From positions 1,798,001-1,862,000 of the forward strand of contig JACKBQ010000001.1 of assembly GCA_020634455.1 (NCBI GenBank): a DNA stretch of 64,000 nt. Direction: 5' to 3'. The notes beneath the pieces are model-generated. The model did not search any database, was not told the origin of the DNA, and worked only from the letters and a program-made list of their open reading frames with translations. Position 1 is the stretch's first letter, and the number at the start of each line of letters is the position of its first letter. Position numbers and translations under genes: made by a program. The DNA is from Ardenticatenaceae bacterium (lineage in GTDB: Bacteria; Chloroflexota; Anaerolineae; Promineifilales; Promineifilaceae). This document shows positions 42,957-52,661 of the stretch, piece by piece.

Positions 42957-45219
42957 ATTTTATGCAAAAGACGGCCGTTTCTACCTCAACGACCAACCCC
43001 AACTCATTCAGGCAGGCGAATTCCACTACTTCCGCACGCCCAAAGACCAGTGGGCGCACCGGCTGAGCCTGCTCAAAGTGGCAGGCTTCAACAGCGTCGC
43101 CGCCTACATTCCCTGGCTGTGGCACCAGCTGGCCGAAGACAGTTCCGACTTTGACGGTCACAGCCACTCGATGCGCGATCTGGCTGGCTTTCTGGATTTA
43201 GCGGCCGAGATGGGCTTTTTGATCATCGCCCGGCCCGGCCCGTACATCATGGCCGAAACAATTAACGAAGGGGTGCCGCCGTGGGTGTTCCAAAACTACC
43301 CACAGGTGGCCTTTGTGAACCAGAAGCAGGAAGTGCAAAACATCGCCAGTTACCTGCACCCCGATTTTCTGGCCTGCGCTGCCAAATGGTACGAAGCGGT
43401 GTTTTCGGTGCTTGCGCCGAGGCAGATAACCAGGAACGGCCGTATCATCATGGTCCAGCTCGACAACGAAATGGGCATGCCTCATTGGGTGCGCAACATC
43501 TTCGACACCAATCCCGACACCATCGCCCACCTGGCGGAATATTTACATAAAGTTTACGACGAGGCGCTGGCCAATCGCTACCCCACCGACAATCTGCCTG
43601 AATTTGTGCGGCAAGAGATTATGCAGCCCAGCGCAGCCCACGGCGCACAAATCGCCGAGGATTACCGCCACTTTTACCGCGACTACCTGCGCGACTACAC
43701 CGACTTTTTGTGGCAAACGGCGCAGGCCCACGGCATGGAAGTGCCGCCCATCGTCAACATTCACGGCTTCATGAACGGCGGCAAAACGTTCCCCATCGGC
43801 CTGTCCCAGCTCATCAACGTGATGGAAATGGACGACATGATCAGCGCCACCGACGTGTACCCCATCTTCATTGGCGAGGGCAATTTCCACCAGCTCCTGT
43901 TTGTGAACGAAACCACGAAGGCGCTGCAAAACAAGGAGCAGGCGCTCTTTTCCGTCGAGTTCCAGGCGGGCGGCAACAACGATTTCAGCACCGGCCAATC
44001 CTCATTTTACGATTTGCACACCCGGCTTTGCATCTCCAACGGCATGCGGGCCATCAACCATTACCTCTTCTTCGATGGCGAAAATGATCCAGTGCTCAGC
44101 CCCGTCAAGCGGCACGATTGGGGCCATCCGGTGCGCAAAGATGGCACGCTGCGCCAACATTATCACCGCTATCCCAAGCTCTCCAGCGTCCTGAACACCT
44201 ACGGCACGGACCTGGTTACTGCCCAGCCAGAAACAGTGGCCACAATTGGCTTTTTGCTGGACAACTTCATGACGGAGATCAGCAACGTGCGCACGCAGGA
44301 AGCGACCAACATCATCACCCACCAGCGGGAGGTGATTTTGTGTGACATGATTGCCCGTGGCCTGGCGCTGACGCAACGGCCGTTCACCATGCTCGAACTC
44401 ACCCGCACCAACCTGAACCCAGCCACCACCCCCGTCCTCTGGCTGATGATCGAAAAACAATGCCCCGCCGAGGTGCAGCAAAAGCTGGCCGATTATGTCA
44501 AGCAAGGCGGCAAGCTCATCCTGGTCGGCCGCCTCTGCGATGAAACGTTTGAACACGTTCCCTGTACTATTCTGCGCGAGGCGCTGGGCGTTGAAGCGGT
44601 GGTTGGCGGACGGCCGTTCACCCCCGAAACGATCACCGTGTTCGACCACCACGACGTGCCCGCCAGCTTTGTGGAAGCGTACATCGGCCAATTTGACGCC
44701 GTTTTTGCGACGGATGGCAACGGCCGTACCGTCGGCTTCCGCCAAACTCTGGGCCAGGGGCAGGTGCTGCTGCTCGGCGCAGCCCTCACCGCCAACACGC
44801 TGGACGACATCGACGTCGTGCACCAGCTGGCTTTGCAGATGGGCAGCCAGCCGCAGTTTAAGCTAAGTGAGTGGGTGGATGTGCGGTTGAGTGTGGGGGA
44901 GAACGGCCGTTTCCTTTTCCTCAACAATTACCAGGACGATCCGGCAAAAACGACGGTTGAATACAAAAACGAACCGCTGTTCGACGGCCAACCCATCCAC
45001 CTGCCCGCGCGACAGGGGCTCATTCTGCCGCTCGACTGGCGGCTCGATGACGACACAGTGCTGCATTACAGCACCGCCGAAATCACTGACATCAGGCGAG
45101 ACGGCAACACCCTGCTGCTCAAAACCAGGCCAGAAAAATGCGTCGCCGAGTTCACCGTGGCCAACAAGCGGATCAAGCTGCACGGCAAAAACGGTAAGCT
45201 GGTACTTTACCGCAGCTAA
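42949..45219 (+). CDS. GH35-family enzyme (beta-galactosidase or beta-1,2-glucosyltransferase)
   Basis: A 756-residue cytoplasmic GH35 protein. The TIM barrel opens with IQAGEFHYFRTPKDQWAHRL and LIIARPGPYIMAE. The acid/base is probably E174 in VQLDNEMG and the nucleophile E337 in SVEFQAGG. Classical GH35 enzymes are beta-galactosidases and read IENEYG at the first site; the change to LDNEMG suggests another specificity. One GH35 enzyme from Ignavibacterium is known as a beta-1,2-glucosyltransferase, and the GH144 neighbours favour that reading here. C-terminal beta domains follow (from about 400). Confidence 0.85.
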   Translation: MAKFYAKDGRFYLNDQPQLIQAGEFHYFRTPKDQWAHRLSLLKVAGFNSVAAYIPWLWHQLAEDSSDFDGHSHSMRDLAGFLDLAAEMGFLIIARPGPYIMAETINEGVPPWVFQNYPQVAFVNQKQEVQNIASYLHPDFLACAAKWYEAVFSVLAPRQITRNGRIIMVQLDNEMGMPHWVRNIFDTNPDTIAHLAEYLHKVYDEALANRYPTDNLPEFVRQEIMQPSAAHGAQIAEDYRHFYRDYLRDYTDFLWQTAQAHGMEVPPIVNIHGFMNGGKTFPIGLSQLINVMEMDDMISATDVYPIFIGEGNFHQLLFVNETTKALQNKEQALFSVEFQAGGNNDFSTGQSSFYDLHTRLCISNGMRAINHYLFFDGENDPVLSPVKRHDWGHPVRKDGTLRQHYHRYPKLSSVLNTYGTDLVTAQPETVATIGFLLDNFMTEISNVRTQEATNIITHQREVILCDMIARGLALTQRPFTMLELTRTNLNPATTPVLWLMIEKQCPAEVQQKLADYVKQGGKLILVGRLCDETFEHVPCTILREALGVEAVVGGRPFTPETITVFDHHDVPASFVEAYIGQFDAVFATDGNGRTVGFRQTLGQGQVLLLGAALTANTLDDIDVVHQLALQMGSQPQFKLSEWVDVRLSVGENGRFLFLNNYQDDPAKTTVEYKNEPLFDGQPIHLPARQGLILPLDWRLDDDTVLHYSTAEITDIRRDGNTLLLKTRPEKCVAEFTVANKRIKLHGKNGKLVLYRS

Positions 45220-45268
45220 ACGCAAATTTATTGAAAGACAGACCGATTCAAACAACAAGAAGGTTAAA

Positions 45269-47557
45269 ATGACCCTACCCTCTTCTGCCAACCCAACCAA
45301 CACGGCCGTTTCCGCCAGCAATAACTACAACCAGCTCGACCCCGCCACCGAAGCCCGCGTCGAAGATTTGCTCAGCCAGATGACCCTGACGGAAAAAATT
45401 GGCCAGCTGTTTCAGCTAAACCCATTTGGCCCATTCGATCGCGATCATTTTGAGGCCCAAAAAGCGGAAGCAGCAAAAGCGGAACGGCCGTTCCACTACA
45501 TCCCCCAGCTGCGCCACGACATGGAAGATTTACTGCGCGAGGGGCGCATCGGCTCCTTCCTCAACGTCACCATCCCCTCGGTCATCAACCATTGCCAGCG
45601 CATCATCATGGAAGAATCCCGGCTGCGCATCCCCCTCATCGTCGGCAGCGACGTCATTCACGGCTACCGCACCATCTTCCCCATCCCCTTGGGCGAATCC
45701 GCCACCTGGAACCCCGCGCTGCTGGAGCAAGCCTCCCGCGTCGCCGCCGAAGAAGCGTCCGCCGCTGGTGTGGACTGGATTTACGCCCCGATGGTAGACA
45801 TCGCCCGCGATCCCCGCTGGGGCCGCATCGCCGAAGGCGCGGGCGAAGACCCCTTCGTGGGCATGGCGATGGCCCGTGCCCGCGTGCGCGGCTTCCAATC
45901 AACCGATCTCACCAGCGGCCGTCGCATTGCCGCCTGCCCCAAACATTACATCGGCTACGGCGCGGCCGAAGCGGGCCGCGACTACAACACCACCGACTTC
46001 TCCGAACGCACCCTGCGCGATGTCTACCTGCCCCCCTTCGTCGCCGCCTTCGACGCTGGCGCGGGCAGCGTCATGAGCTCCTTCAACGAAATAAGCGGCG
46101 TGCCCGCCACCGCCAATCCGCTCGTCCTCAAAACCATCCTGCGACATGAGCTGCAATGGCCCGGCCTGGTCGTCAGCGATTACGAATCGGTGGCCGAACT
46201 CGTGCCGCATGGCATCGCCGCCGATCTCAAGGATGCCGCCCGCCTTAGCATTTTGGCCGGACTGGACATTGAAATGGTCAGCGATGGCTATCCCAAACAT
46301 TTGCCTGAACTGATTGAATCTGGCGAGGTGCCGCTGGCGGCCGTGGATGAAGCCGTGCGCCGCGTTTTGCGCCTCAAGTTCCGCCTGGGCCTGTTTGAAA
46401 ACCCGTACACCGATGAGACGCTGGCCGACAAAATCATGCTGCGCCCCGATTTCCGCGAATTGGCGCTGGAAGTGGCCCAGGAGTCAATGGTGCTGCTCAA
46501 AAACGAAGCCGACATTTTGCCTCTCTCACCCCAAACGCGGCTGGCCGTCATCGGCCCGCTGGCCAACAACCGCGCCGATCTGCTCGGCTGCTGGTCGCTC
46601 CACAACCACCCCGAAGACGTAGAAACGGTGCTGAAAGGTTTGTCAGTCTACCTGCCAGAGGATCACTGGGAGTACGTGGCAGGCTGCGCCATCCGCGACG
46701 AAGCGCCCCCGGACATTGCAAAAGCGGTTAAAGCCGCCGAAGCCGCCGATGTGGTGCTGCTGGTGCTGGGCGAAGGGGCCAACATGAGCGGTGAAGGCCA
46801 CTCAAGAACGCACCTGGGTTTACCCGGTCGCCAGCAGGAATTGGTGGATGCCGTGGCCGCGACGGGCAAGCCGCTGGTTTGTGTGTTGATGAGCGGACGG
46901 CCGTTGGTCATTCCCCAACTCAACGAACAGGTGCAGGCGCTGCTGGCAGCGTGGCACGGCGGCATCCGCGCAGGCCGGGCCATCGCCGACATCTTATTTG
47001 GCACGGTTAATCCGTCTGGCAAGCTCACCGCCAGCTGGCCTCGCAGCGAAGGCCAAATTCCGGTTTACTACGCCCACAAAAACACGGGTCGCCCCGCCCA
47101 CGAAGCAGGCACCAAACAGTTTGCCGAACTGTTTAAATCGGTCTACATCGACGCGCCCAACTCGCCGCTGTTTCCGTTTGGCTTTGGCCTGAGCTACACG
47201 CAGTTTGCGTACAGCAATTTGAAAGTGGAACGGCCGTTCCTTGGCCTGGACGAGACGCTGATCGTGTCGGCTACGGTCACCAACTGCGGCAGCCACGCCG
47301 GGGCAGAAGTGGTGCAGCTTTACGTGCGCGATCTGGTGGGCAGCGTCACCCGGCCGGTGAAGGAGCTGAAAGGGTTCCAGAAAATCAGCCTGCAACCGGG
47401 CGAACAGCAAACGGTACGCTTTGAAATTCCGGTTTGCAAGCTGGGCTTTACCGGTTGGGACATGAACCACCGCGTAGAGCCGGGCGACTTCAAGGTGTGG
47501 ATCGGCCCCAATTCCGCCACGGGGCTGGAAGGTGATTTTGCCGTGACTGCCAGATAG
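45269..47557 (+). CDS. GH3 beta-glucosidase
   Basis: A 762-residue GH3 enzyme without a signal peptide. The barrel domain (VEDLLSQMTLTEKIGQLFQL, IPLIVGSDVIHGY) contains the nucleophile D304 in LVVSDYES. The second domain (about 400-610) has LLKNEADILPL and VLLVLGEGANMSGEG, with the acid/base expected nearby. A fibronectin type III-like domain ends the protein (GAEVVQLYVRDLVGS). It should release glucose from the non-reducing end of imported oligosaccharides. The open frame extends 126 codons upstream, but AAGAAGG before the ATG at 45269 sets the start. Confidence 0.93.
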   Translation: MTLPSSANPTNTAVSASNNYNQLDPATEARVEDLLSQMTLTEKIGQLFQLNPFGPFDRDHFEAQKAEAAKAERPFHYIPQLRHDMEDLLREGRIGSFLNVTIPSVINHCQRIIMEESRLRIPLIVGSDVIHGYRTIFPIPLGESATWNPALLEQASRVAAEEASAAGVDWIYAPMVDIARDPRWGRIAEGAGEDPFVGMAMARARVRGFQSTDLTSGRRIAACPKHYIGYGAAEAGRDYNTTDFSERTLRDVYLPPFVAAFDAGAGSVMSSFNEISGVPATANPLVLKTILRHELQWPGLVVSDYESVAELVPHGIAADLKDAARLSILAGLDIEMVSDGYPKHLPELIESGEVPLAAVDEAVRRVLRLKFRLGLFENPYTDETLADKIMLRPDFRELALEVAQESMVLLKNEADILPLSPQTRLAVIGPLANNRADLLGCWSLHNHPEDVETVLKGLSVYLPEDHWEYVAGCAIRDEAPPDIAKAVKAAEAADVVLLVLGEGANMSGEGHSRTHLGLPGRQQELVDAVAATGKPLVCVLMSGRPLVIPQLNEQVQALLAAWHGGIRAGRAIADILFGTVNPSGKLTASWPRSEGQIPVYYAHKNTGRPAHEAGTKQFAELFKSVYIDAPNSPLFPFGFGLSYTQFAYSNLKVERPFLGLDETLIVSATVTNCGSHAGAEVVQLYVRDLVGSVTRPVKELKGFQKISLQPGEQQTVRFEIPVCKLGFTGWDMNHRVEPGDFKVWIGPNSATGLEGDFAVTAR

Positions 47558-47560
47558 ATG

Positions 47561-47621
47561 TTGTGGCCGGTCTCCTGACCGCGCCAGCCAGGCGGCACTG
47601 CAGGATGCCGGCCACAGCGAG
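47561..47621. repeat. TGTGGCCGG...CCGGCCACA inverted repeat
   Basis: GTGGCCGGT and GCCGGCCAC bound the gap between the GH3 and hydrolase genes, with an internal GGTCTCCTGACC hairpin. Confidence 0.6.
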
Positions 47622-47633
47622 AGAAGCTGTTTG

Positions 47634-48452
47634 ATGATGAATTTGAAGCAAGGTTTTGTTGCCGCCAACGGGCTGAACATTTTTTACCATCGCACGGAGG
47701 GGAATGAGGACAAACGGCCGTTGCTGCTGCTGCATGGCTTTTCCGACAACGGCCGTTGCTGGCTGCAAGTTACCCACAAGGTGGCCAACCAGTTCGATGT
47801 GATCATGCCCGACGCGCGTGGACACGGCCGTACAGAAGGCCCATCCACCAGCCTGGCCTACGATTTGCTGGCGCAGGACGTAATCGGTCTGATCGAAGGG
47901 CTGGGACTTGAACAGCCGATTCTGTTCGGGCACTCGATGGGGGCGCTGACGGCGTTGGTAGCTGCCGCCCAAGCCCCGGATTTGGTGCGGGCCGTGGTGC
48001 TGGAAGACCCGCCGTTCTGGGATGAAACGCAAAAAAGCAACATCACGATGGCCCAGCTTGAAGAGGAACAGGCGGGAGGGTTGGCATTTCGGAAACGGCC
48101 GTTGGCCGAAAAAATCCAGGCCATCCGCGAGGGCAATCCGCATTGGGACGAAGTGGAATTTGCGCCCTGGGCGGAATCAAAAGATGAGCACGATCCGGCC
48201 ATTCTCGCGCCCAACATTCGGCTGAAAATACGCACCTACGATTGGAAAACGGCCGTTGCCAGAGTCCAATGTCCCACGCTGCTGCTCACGGCGCATCCCG
48301 GCGGCATTGTGAAGCCCGCAACCGCCCGCGAAGCCGCCAACTTGATGCCCCACTGCGAAGTCGCCCAAATCAACGAGGCGGGCCACTGCATTCACCGCGA
48401 CAAATTTGAGCCCACGATGAACGTTGTGCTGGACTTTTTGCAGAGGCATTAA
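47634..48452 (+). CDS. Alpha/beta hydrolase
   Basis: A hydrolase of about 272 residues with the complete fold: oxyanion region LLLLHGFSDNG, nucleophile elbow GHSMGA, a lid segment (about 130-190), and the catalytic His in INEAGHCIHR. Substrate unknown. As the last gene of the locus it may remove acyl groups (for example succinyl or acetyl decorations of cyclic glucans) from imported sugars; this is inference from position only. Three start codons in a row (TTG 47631, ATG 47634, ATG 47637) make the exact start uncertain. Confidence 0.85.
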   Translation: MMNLKQGFVAANGLNIFYHRTEGNEDKRPLLLLHGFSDNGRCWLQVTHKVANQFDVIMPDARGHGRTEGPSTSLAYDLLAQDVIGLIEGLGLEQPILFGHSMGALTALVAAAQAPDLVRAVVLEDPPFWDETQKSNITMAQLEEEQAGGLAFRKRPLAEKIQAIREGNPHWDEVEFAPWAESKDEHDPAILAPNIRLKIRTYDWKTAVARVQCPTLLLTAHPGGIVKPATAREAANLMPHCEVAQINEAGHCIHRDKFEPTMNVVLDFLQRH

Positions 48453-48480
48453 GTTCCCGGCAAACAAAGTTTCACACAGT

Positions 48481-48607
48481 TGTCATTCTGAGTGAAACGA
48501 AGAATCCCATCCAGCTTCACCTGCCAAAATCTTGGTCTTAGCGATTGCAGCTTGGGCGGGATGCTTCATAGCCTGCCCTGAGCGCAGCCGAATGGGTTCA
48601 GCATGAC
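48481..48607. repeat. TGTCATTCTGAG...GCATGACA intergenic element
   Basis: A 127-base element between convergent genes. TGTCATTCTGAG at one end and TTCAGCATGACA at the other are inverted. Inside is CCTGAGCGCAGCCGAA (48577-48592), identical to a segment embedded in a GT-C gene at 17343-17358. Confidence 0.75.
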
Positions 48608-48636
48608 AAGTGTGAAAAGGTTTGCTTGACAGTGTA

Positions 48637-50625
48637 TTAAGGTTGGCCGAGGACGAGATCGGGAACGGCCGTAAAATCCCCCACAACCTCTCCATTCTCA
48701 CCCAACACCGGCAGGCGGTCGCCTGAGAGCCGGTCGTAGATACCCACGATGGCCTGGTAGCTGCCCGGCGCACTCTCCGCCGGAATCGCGATGGGATGAA
48801 TCTGAGCCACCAAATCCCCCGCTTGCCAATCCCACGACGGCGCATCCAGCGCATCCCGCTGGGCAAATGGCACCCCATTCGCATCCAAAATCTGCGTAAA
48901 CATGACCACATCGGTAGTGAAGGCTGGCGGCACAATCGGCCCCACGTTTTCCGGGTTGGTAACGCGCCAAATGAGTAGTAGTTCGGCCGTTTCGCCAGGA
49001 ATGACCGGACTCAGCCATTCGGCGTGGTGCAGGGTGAGCGCGTTGTTGAAGTTGGCCAGCGCCGGTTGCTGCGCCCACGCCTGCATTGGGGAGGCATCCA
49101 GCCAAAAGTCGGTAAAGATGGGGTCCAGATCGGTTGGCCGCAGGGCGACGGTTTCGCCTGCTTCCAGCCATCGGGCAAAAAATGGATGCGGCGGCGTGGA
49201 GGCGGGAATCAGCGCCCGGCTGCTTTGTCCGGCGGGAGCCACCAGCGCCCAGCGGGCATCGGCCCAACGCTTGTTGGCCTCTTCGCCCGTCAGCACCAAA
49301 TTGATGGATGGGTCGTGGGCCGGGCCGGGGTAAACGGTAGAAAGCAGCACCGGGTCGGTTGGACCACGTTCTTCAAGATAATCGAGCGCGGCGACCAGAT
49401 TAACCTGATATGCGCCGCGCACGTCGGGGTCGTTGGCCCAGGTGAGGAAGTAATCGCTGCCGCTGCGCCAGCCAGCAAACAGCAGCCAGGCGGCGGCAAT
49501 GGCAGCAGGCAGCCAGCGCGGCGTGGTTTTAATTTGCGCTTTGAGGAGTTGTACGGCCGTTCCAAACCCAATCGCAGGGAGCACAAAAACAGGCGTCAGC
49601 GCCGCCAGGTTGCGGGTGGTGTTGGCCGTCGGGCCGGTGATGAGCGAGGGCAGGATGCCCACCCCAAACCAGAGCAGGACGAAGGCGTAAGACGGCCGTT
49701 TCCAGCGCCATAAGCTCGCCCCCAACCCAATCACAAAAAAAACGGCCGAAACCGCGTCAAACACAGGTCGTCCGGGAATGTTGTACGCTAAAAATTGGTC
49801 CCCATAGCCGGGCCAAATGAAGGCCAGCAGCGCCGAGGTGGCGTTTTGCCACAGCGGCAGCAAGTTCCCATTGCGCAAATTTTCCAGCGGCGCGTCCAGC
49901 ATGCTCAGCCGCGTCAACGCATACGGATTTTGCGCCAGGTAGACAAACAGCGGCGTTACCAGCACGCCTGCCAGCAGCAGCCCAGCCAGCACGTAGCGCC
50001 AATTTTGGCGGAAGCTGTCCCGCTGCTGCCACGCCAGGTAAACCAAAAAAAGAGGAAATACCAGCCAGGCCACCCGCGCCGCCAAATAAATGTGCAGGGT
50101 GATGGCCACGCTTACGCCAAAGGCGGCGGCAAGCCACCAGCGTCGGCGCGATTGTGCATCATTTTTCTCTAAGAGTAGCCAGAAGAACCAGACGGCCGTT
50201 CCCATGAAAAACGGCAGCATCCCCGCCCGCAGCGCCTCTCGTGCAGAGGCTAAGGGCCAAAAGGTGATGGAGAGGAGAACGGCCGTAACCAACGCCGTCA
50301 TCTGGTCAAAGCGGCGGCGCACCCACAAATAGCTGATGCCAATGGCCAAAACGTTAAACACCACATTGACCAACCGCAAAGCGAACAGTGTCTGTCCAAA
50401 CAGCCACATGCTAAATGCGGCCGTGTAGCTGTACAGCGGCTCGCTGCCATAATTTAGCGGAAATATGAACAGCCACACCCCTTGCAATATGCCAATCGCT
50501 TCCCGGCCGTGGTTTGCCTCGTCGTGGGTCAATCCAGGCGGAATTTCCGTAAGCGCAGCCAGACGCAGGCCAAAGGCCAACAGCAAGATCAGCAAAATCG
50601 GGAGCCACTTTTGGTATCGTTTCAT
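48637..50625 (-). CDS. GT-C glycosyltransferase (GT39-like), fourth paralog
   Basis: A 662-residue homolog of the three tandem GT-C genes. PPGLTHDEANHG in the first loop supplies the acidic DE pair, about eleven membrane helices follow, and a C-terminal extracytoplasmic beta domain (PGETAELLLIWRVTNPEN, DWQAGDLVAQIHPIAIPAESAPG) ends it. Unlike the tandem copies it lacks heptamer insertions at the two equivalent loops. The ATG at 50625 was preferred because the N terminus then begins with the membrane anchor KRYQKWLPILLILLL. Donor and acceptor unknown. Confidence 0.8.
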   Translation of the reverse strand: MKRYQKWLPILLILLLAFGLRLAALTEIPPGLTHDEANHGREAIGILQGVWLFIFPLNYGSEPLYSYTAAFSMWLFGQTLFALRLVNVVFNVLAIGISYLWVRRRFDQMTALVTAVLLSITFWPLASAREALRAGMLPFFMGTAVWFFWLLLEKNDAQSRRRWWLAAAFGVSVAITLHIYLAARVAWLVFPLFLVYLAWQQRDSFRQNWRYVLAGLLLAGVLVTPLFVYLAQNPYALTRLSMLDAPLENLRNGNLLPLWQNATSALLAFIWPGYGDQFLAYNIPGRPVFDAVSAVFFVIGLGASLWRWKRPSYAFVLLWFGVGILPSLITGPTANTTRNLAALTPVFVLPAIGFGTAVQLLKAQIKTTPRWLPAAIAAAWLLFAGWRSGSDYFLTWANDPDVRGAYQVNLVAALDYLEERGPTDPVLLSTVYPGPAHDPSINLVLTGEEANKRWADARWALVAPAGQSSRALIPASTPPHPFFARWLEAGETVALRPTDLDPIFTDFWLDASPMQAWAQQPALANFNNALTLHHAEWLSPVIPGETAELLLIWRVTNPENVGPIVPPAFTTDVVMFTQILDANGVPFAQRDALDAPSWDWQAGDLVAQIHPIAIPAESAPGSYQAIVGIYDRLSGDRLPVLGENGEVVGDFTAVPDLVLGQP

Positions 50626-50710
50626 CACAAGAGGCGCATTATAAAGTAGCCCCATAACCCCGTCAAAGCCCGACGATTTGACCTCGAAAGCGCAAAACTC
50701 TGTTGCGCTA

Positions 50711-50777
50711 TTACAACAATTGGTACTTGACATAGACCAAGTTTTGTTGTATTGTTGCAACAGTTGTAATTGTTGTA
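50711..50777. promoter_or_regulatory. Promoter with flanking inverted operator-like repeats
   Basis: TTGACA (50727-50732) and TATTGT (50750-50755), 17 bases apart, drive the HTH gene and ftsZ. TTACAACAATT (50711-50721) lies upstream and its inverted copy AATTGTTGTA (50768-50777) downstream, with further TTGTTG units between. The arrangement suggests a repressor that brackets the promoter, perhaps the HTH protein itself. Confidence 0.6.
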
Positions 50778-50822
50778 GTATCCCGCATTTGTGAGGATGC
50801 TTCTTCAAAATGATGAGAAGCA

Positions 50823-51035
50823 ATGAGTAAAGACGACTTAATTGAAAATTATGCGGGTGTAACAGAGGTCAGCAAACGACTAAATATTCACCCTGAATCC
50901 GTTCGTCGCTTGATCCGTCAAGGGAAGCTGCCCGCCATTAAATTTGGAAATAAATGGTTGGTAGAAAAAGCGACGCTCGATCAATACGCCAGCCGGTATG
51001 ACCCCCGGCCAGGCAATAAAGCAACTTTGTTTTAA
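50823..51035 (+). CDS. Excisionase-family helix-turn-helix protein upstream of ftsZ
   Basis: A 70-residue MerR/excisionase-type winged HTH: VTEVSKRLNIHPESVRRLIRQGKLPAIKFGNKWLVEKATLDQY covers almost the whole protein. It is of the kind that reads a short DNA site, here plausibly the TTACAACAATT repeats around its own promoter. GAAGC precedes the ATG. It is separated from ftsZ by 90 bases containing a large hairpin, and the two are probably cotranscribed. No integrase or other mobile gene is nearby, so it looks like a resident regulator. Confidence 0.85.
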   Translation: MSKDDLIENYAGVTEVSKRLNIHPESVRRLIRQGKLPAIKFGNKWLVEKATLDQYASRYDPRPGNKATLF

Positions 51036-51037
51036 CC

Positions 51038-51094
51038 ATTGAGAGCAAGGGGCAAACCCGGGAAGAGGCTACTGTTTGCTCCTTGCTTCTCAAT
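51038..51094 (+). promoter_or_regulatory. Long hairpin in the ftsZ leader
   Basis: ATTGAGAGCAAGGGGCAAAC (51038-51057) pairs with 51074-51094 over about 20 bp, with one bulged base and one mismatch. It starts 2 bases after the HTH stop and ends in ATTTTG. It may be an attenuator, or an mRNA processing or stability element that sets FtsZ level. Confidence 0.65.
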
Positions 51095-51125
51095 ATTTTG
51101 GTCACTTTAGTAAGAGGGTATTCAC

Positions 51126-52274
<1,149 letters not shown>

Positions 52275-52280
52275 CTGAAA

Positions 52281-52340
52281 GGCCACAGAGAACACAGAGA
52301 GATAAGAGGTAAAACGCTTTTCTCAAAAACCTCCGTGGCC
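52281..52340. repeat. GGCCACAGAG...CTCCGTGGCC inverted repeat, family C
   Basis: Ten-base arms at 52281-52290 and 52331-52340 (one mismatch) just after ftsZ, with internal CACAGAG copies. Confidence 0.7.
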
Positions 52341-52362
52341 AATTAAAAATTTATTTAACGTA

Positions 52363-52577
52363 TCAACTCCAAGGAGTTGACAGCCCACAAGGTTAAAGCT
52401 TTGGCCTTGCGGGGTTGTGCCGCCAACATCAATTACCTCACGGTAATTGTTTTGGACAATGATTGTTAGAGCAGGTATCGGACAACACCTAAACAACAAT
52501 CATTGTGCAGCGCTCCTTTTTGTTTTCGTTGATGAGGTCCCTCATCCCTTAACTTCATCAACAACATCCCCTCTGCA
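52363..52577 (+). ncRNA. Candidate structured RNA or ftsZ 3' UTR
   Basis: Five successive hairpins: TCAACTCC/GGAGTTGA (52363-52380), CCCACAAGG/CCTTGCGGG (about 52384-52413), AATTACC/GGTAATT (52431-52448), a 12-bp perfect stem ACAATGATTGTT/AACAATCATTGT (52456-52506) with an inner AGGT/ACCT stem, and GATGAGG/CCTCATC (52531-52546), whose first half can instead pair with TCATCAAC downstream. No ORF fits. A strong terminator follows at once. I could not match it to RNase P, tmRNA, SRP or 6S RNA. Confidence 0.45.
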
Positions 52578-52578
52578 C

Positions 52579-52616
52579 GCGCCCCCTGTTTATGCAGGAC
52601 AGGGGGCGCACTTCTT
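52579..52616 (+). terminator. Strong intrinsic terminator downstream of ftsZ
   Basis: GCGCCCCCTGT and ACAGGGGGCGC form an 11-bp perfect stem with a 9-base loop, followed by ACTTCTTTTT. It ends the ftsZ transcript or the structured RNA before the convergent gene. Confidence 0.9.
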
Positions 52617-52661
52617 TTTATCCTATTTGCCACAGAGAATACAGAGGTTTTTGAGGTTTGC

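Noticed and set aside
44891..45268. Open frame extending the GH3 protein by 126 residues upstream
   Set aside because: It lies in another frame of the GH35 gene, has low-complexity sequence, and the ATG at 45269 has a good ribosome-binding site.
50626..50823. N-terminal extension of the fourth GT-C protein to 728 residues
   Set aside because: It covers the divergent promoter and operator-like repeats of the HTH gene and has no family similarity.
50823..51035. Excisionase gene as a sign of a prophage or integrative element
   Set aside because: No integrase, attachment site or other phage gene nearby; it is next to ftsZ with its own promoter.
52363..52616. RNase P RNA, tmRNA, SRP RNA or 6S RNA identity for the structured region
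   Set aside because: None of their conserved sequence cores could be found and the ends do not pair.
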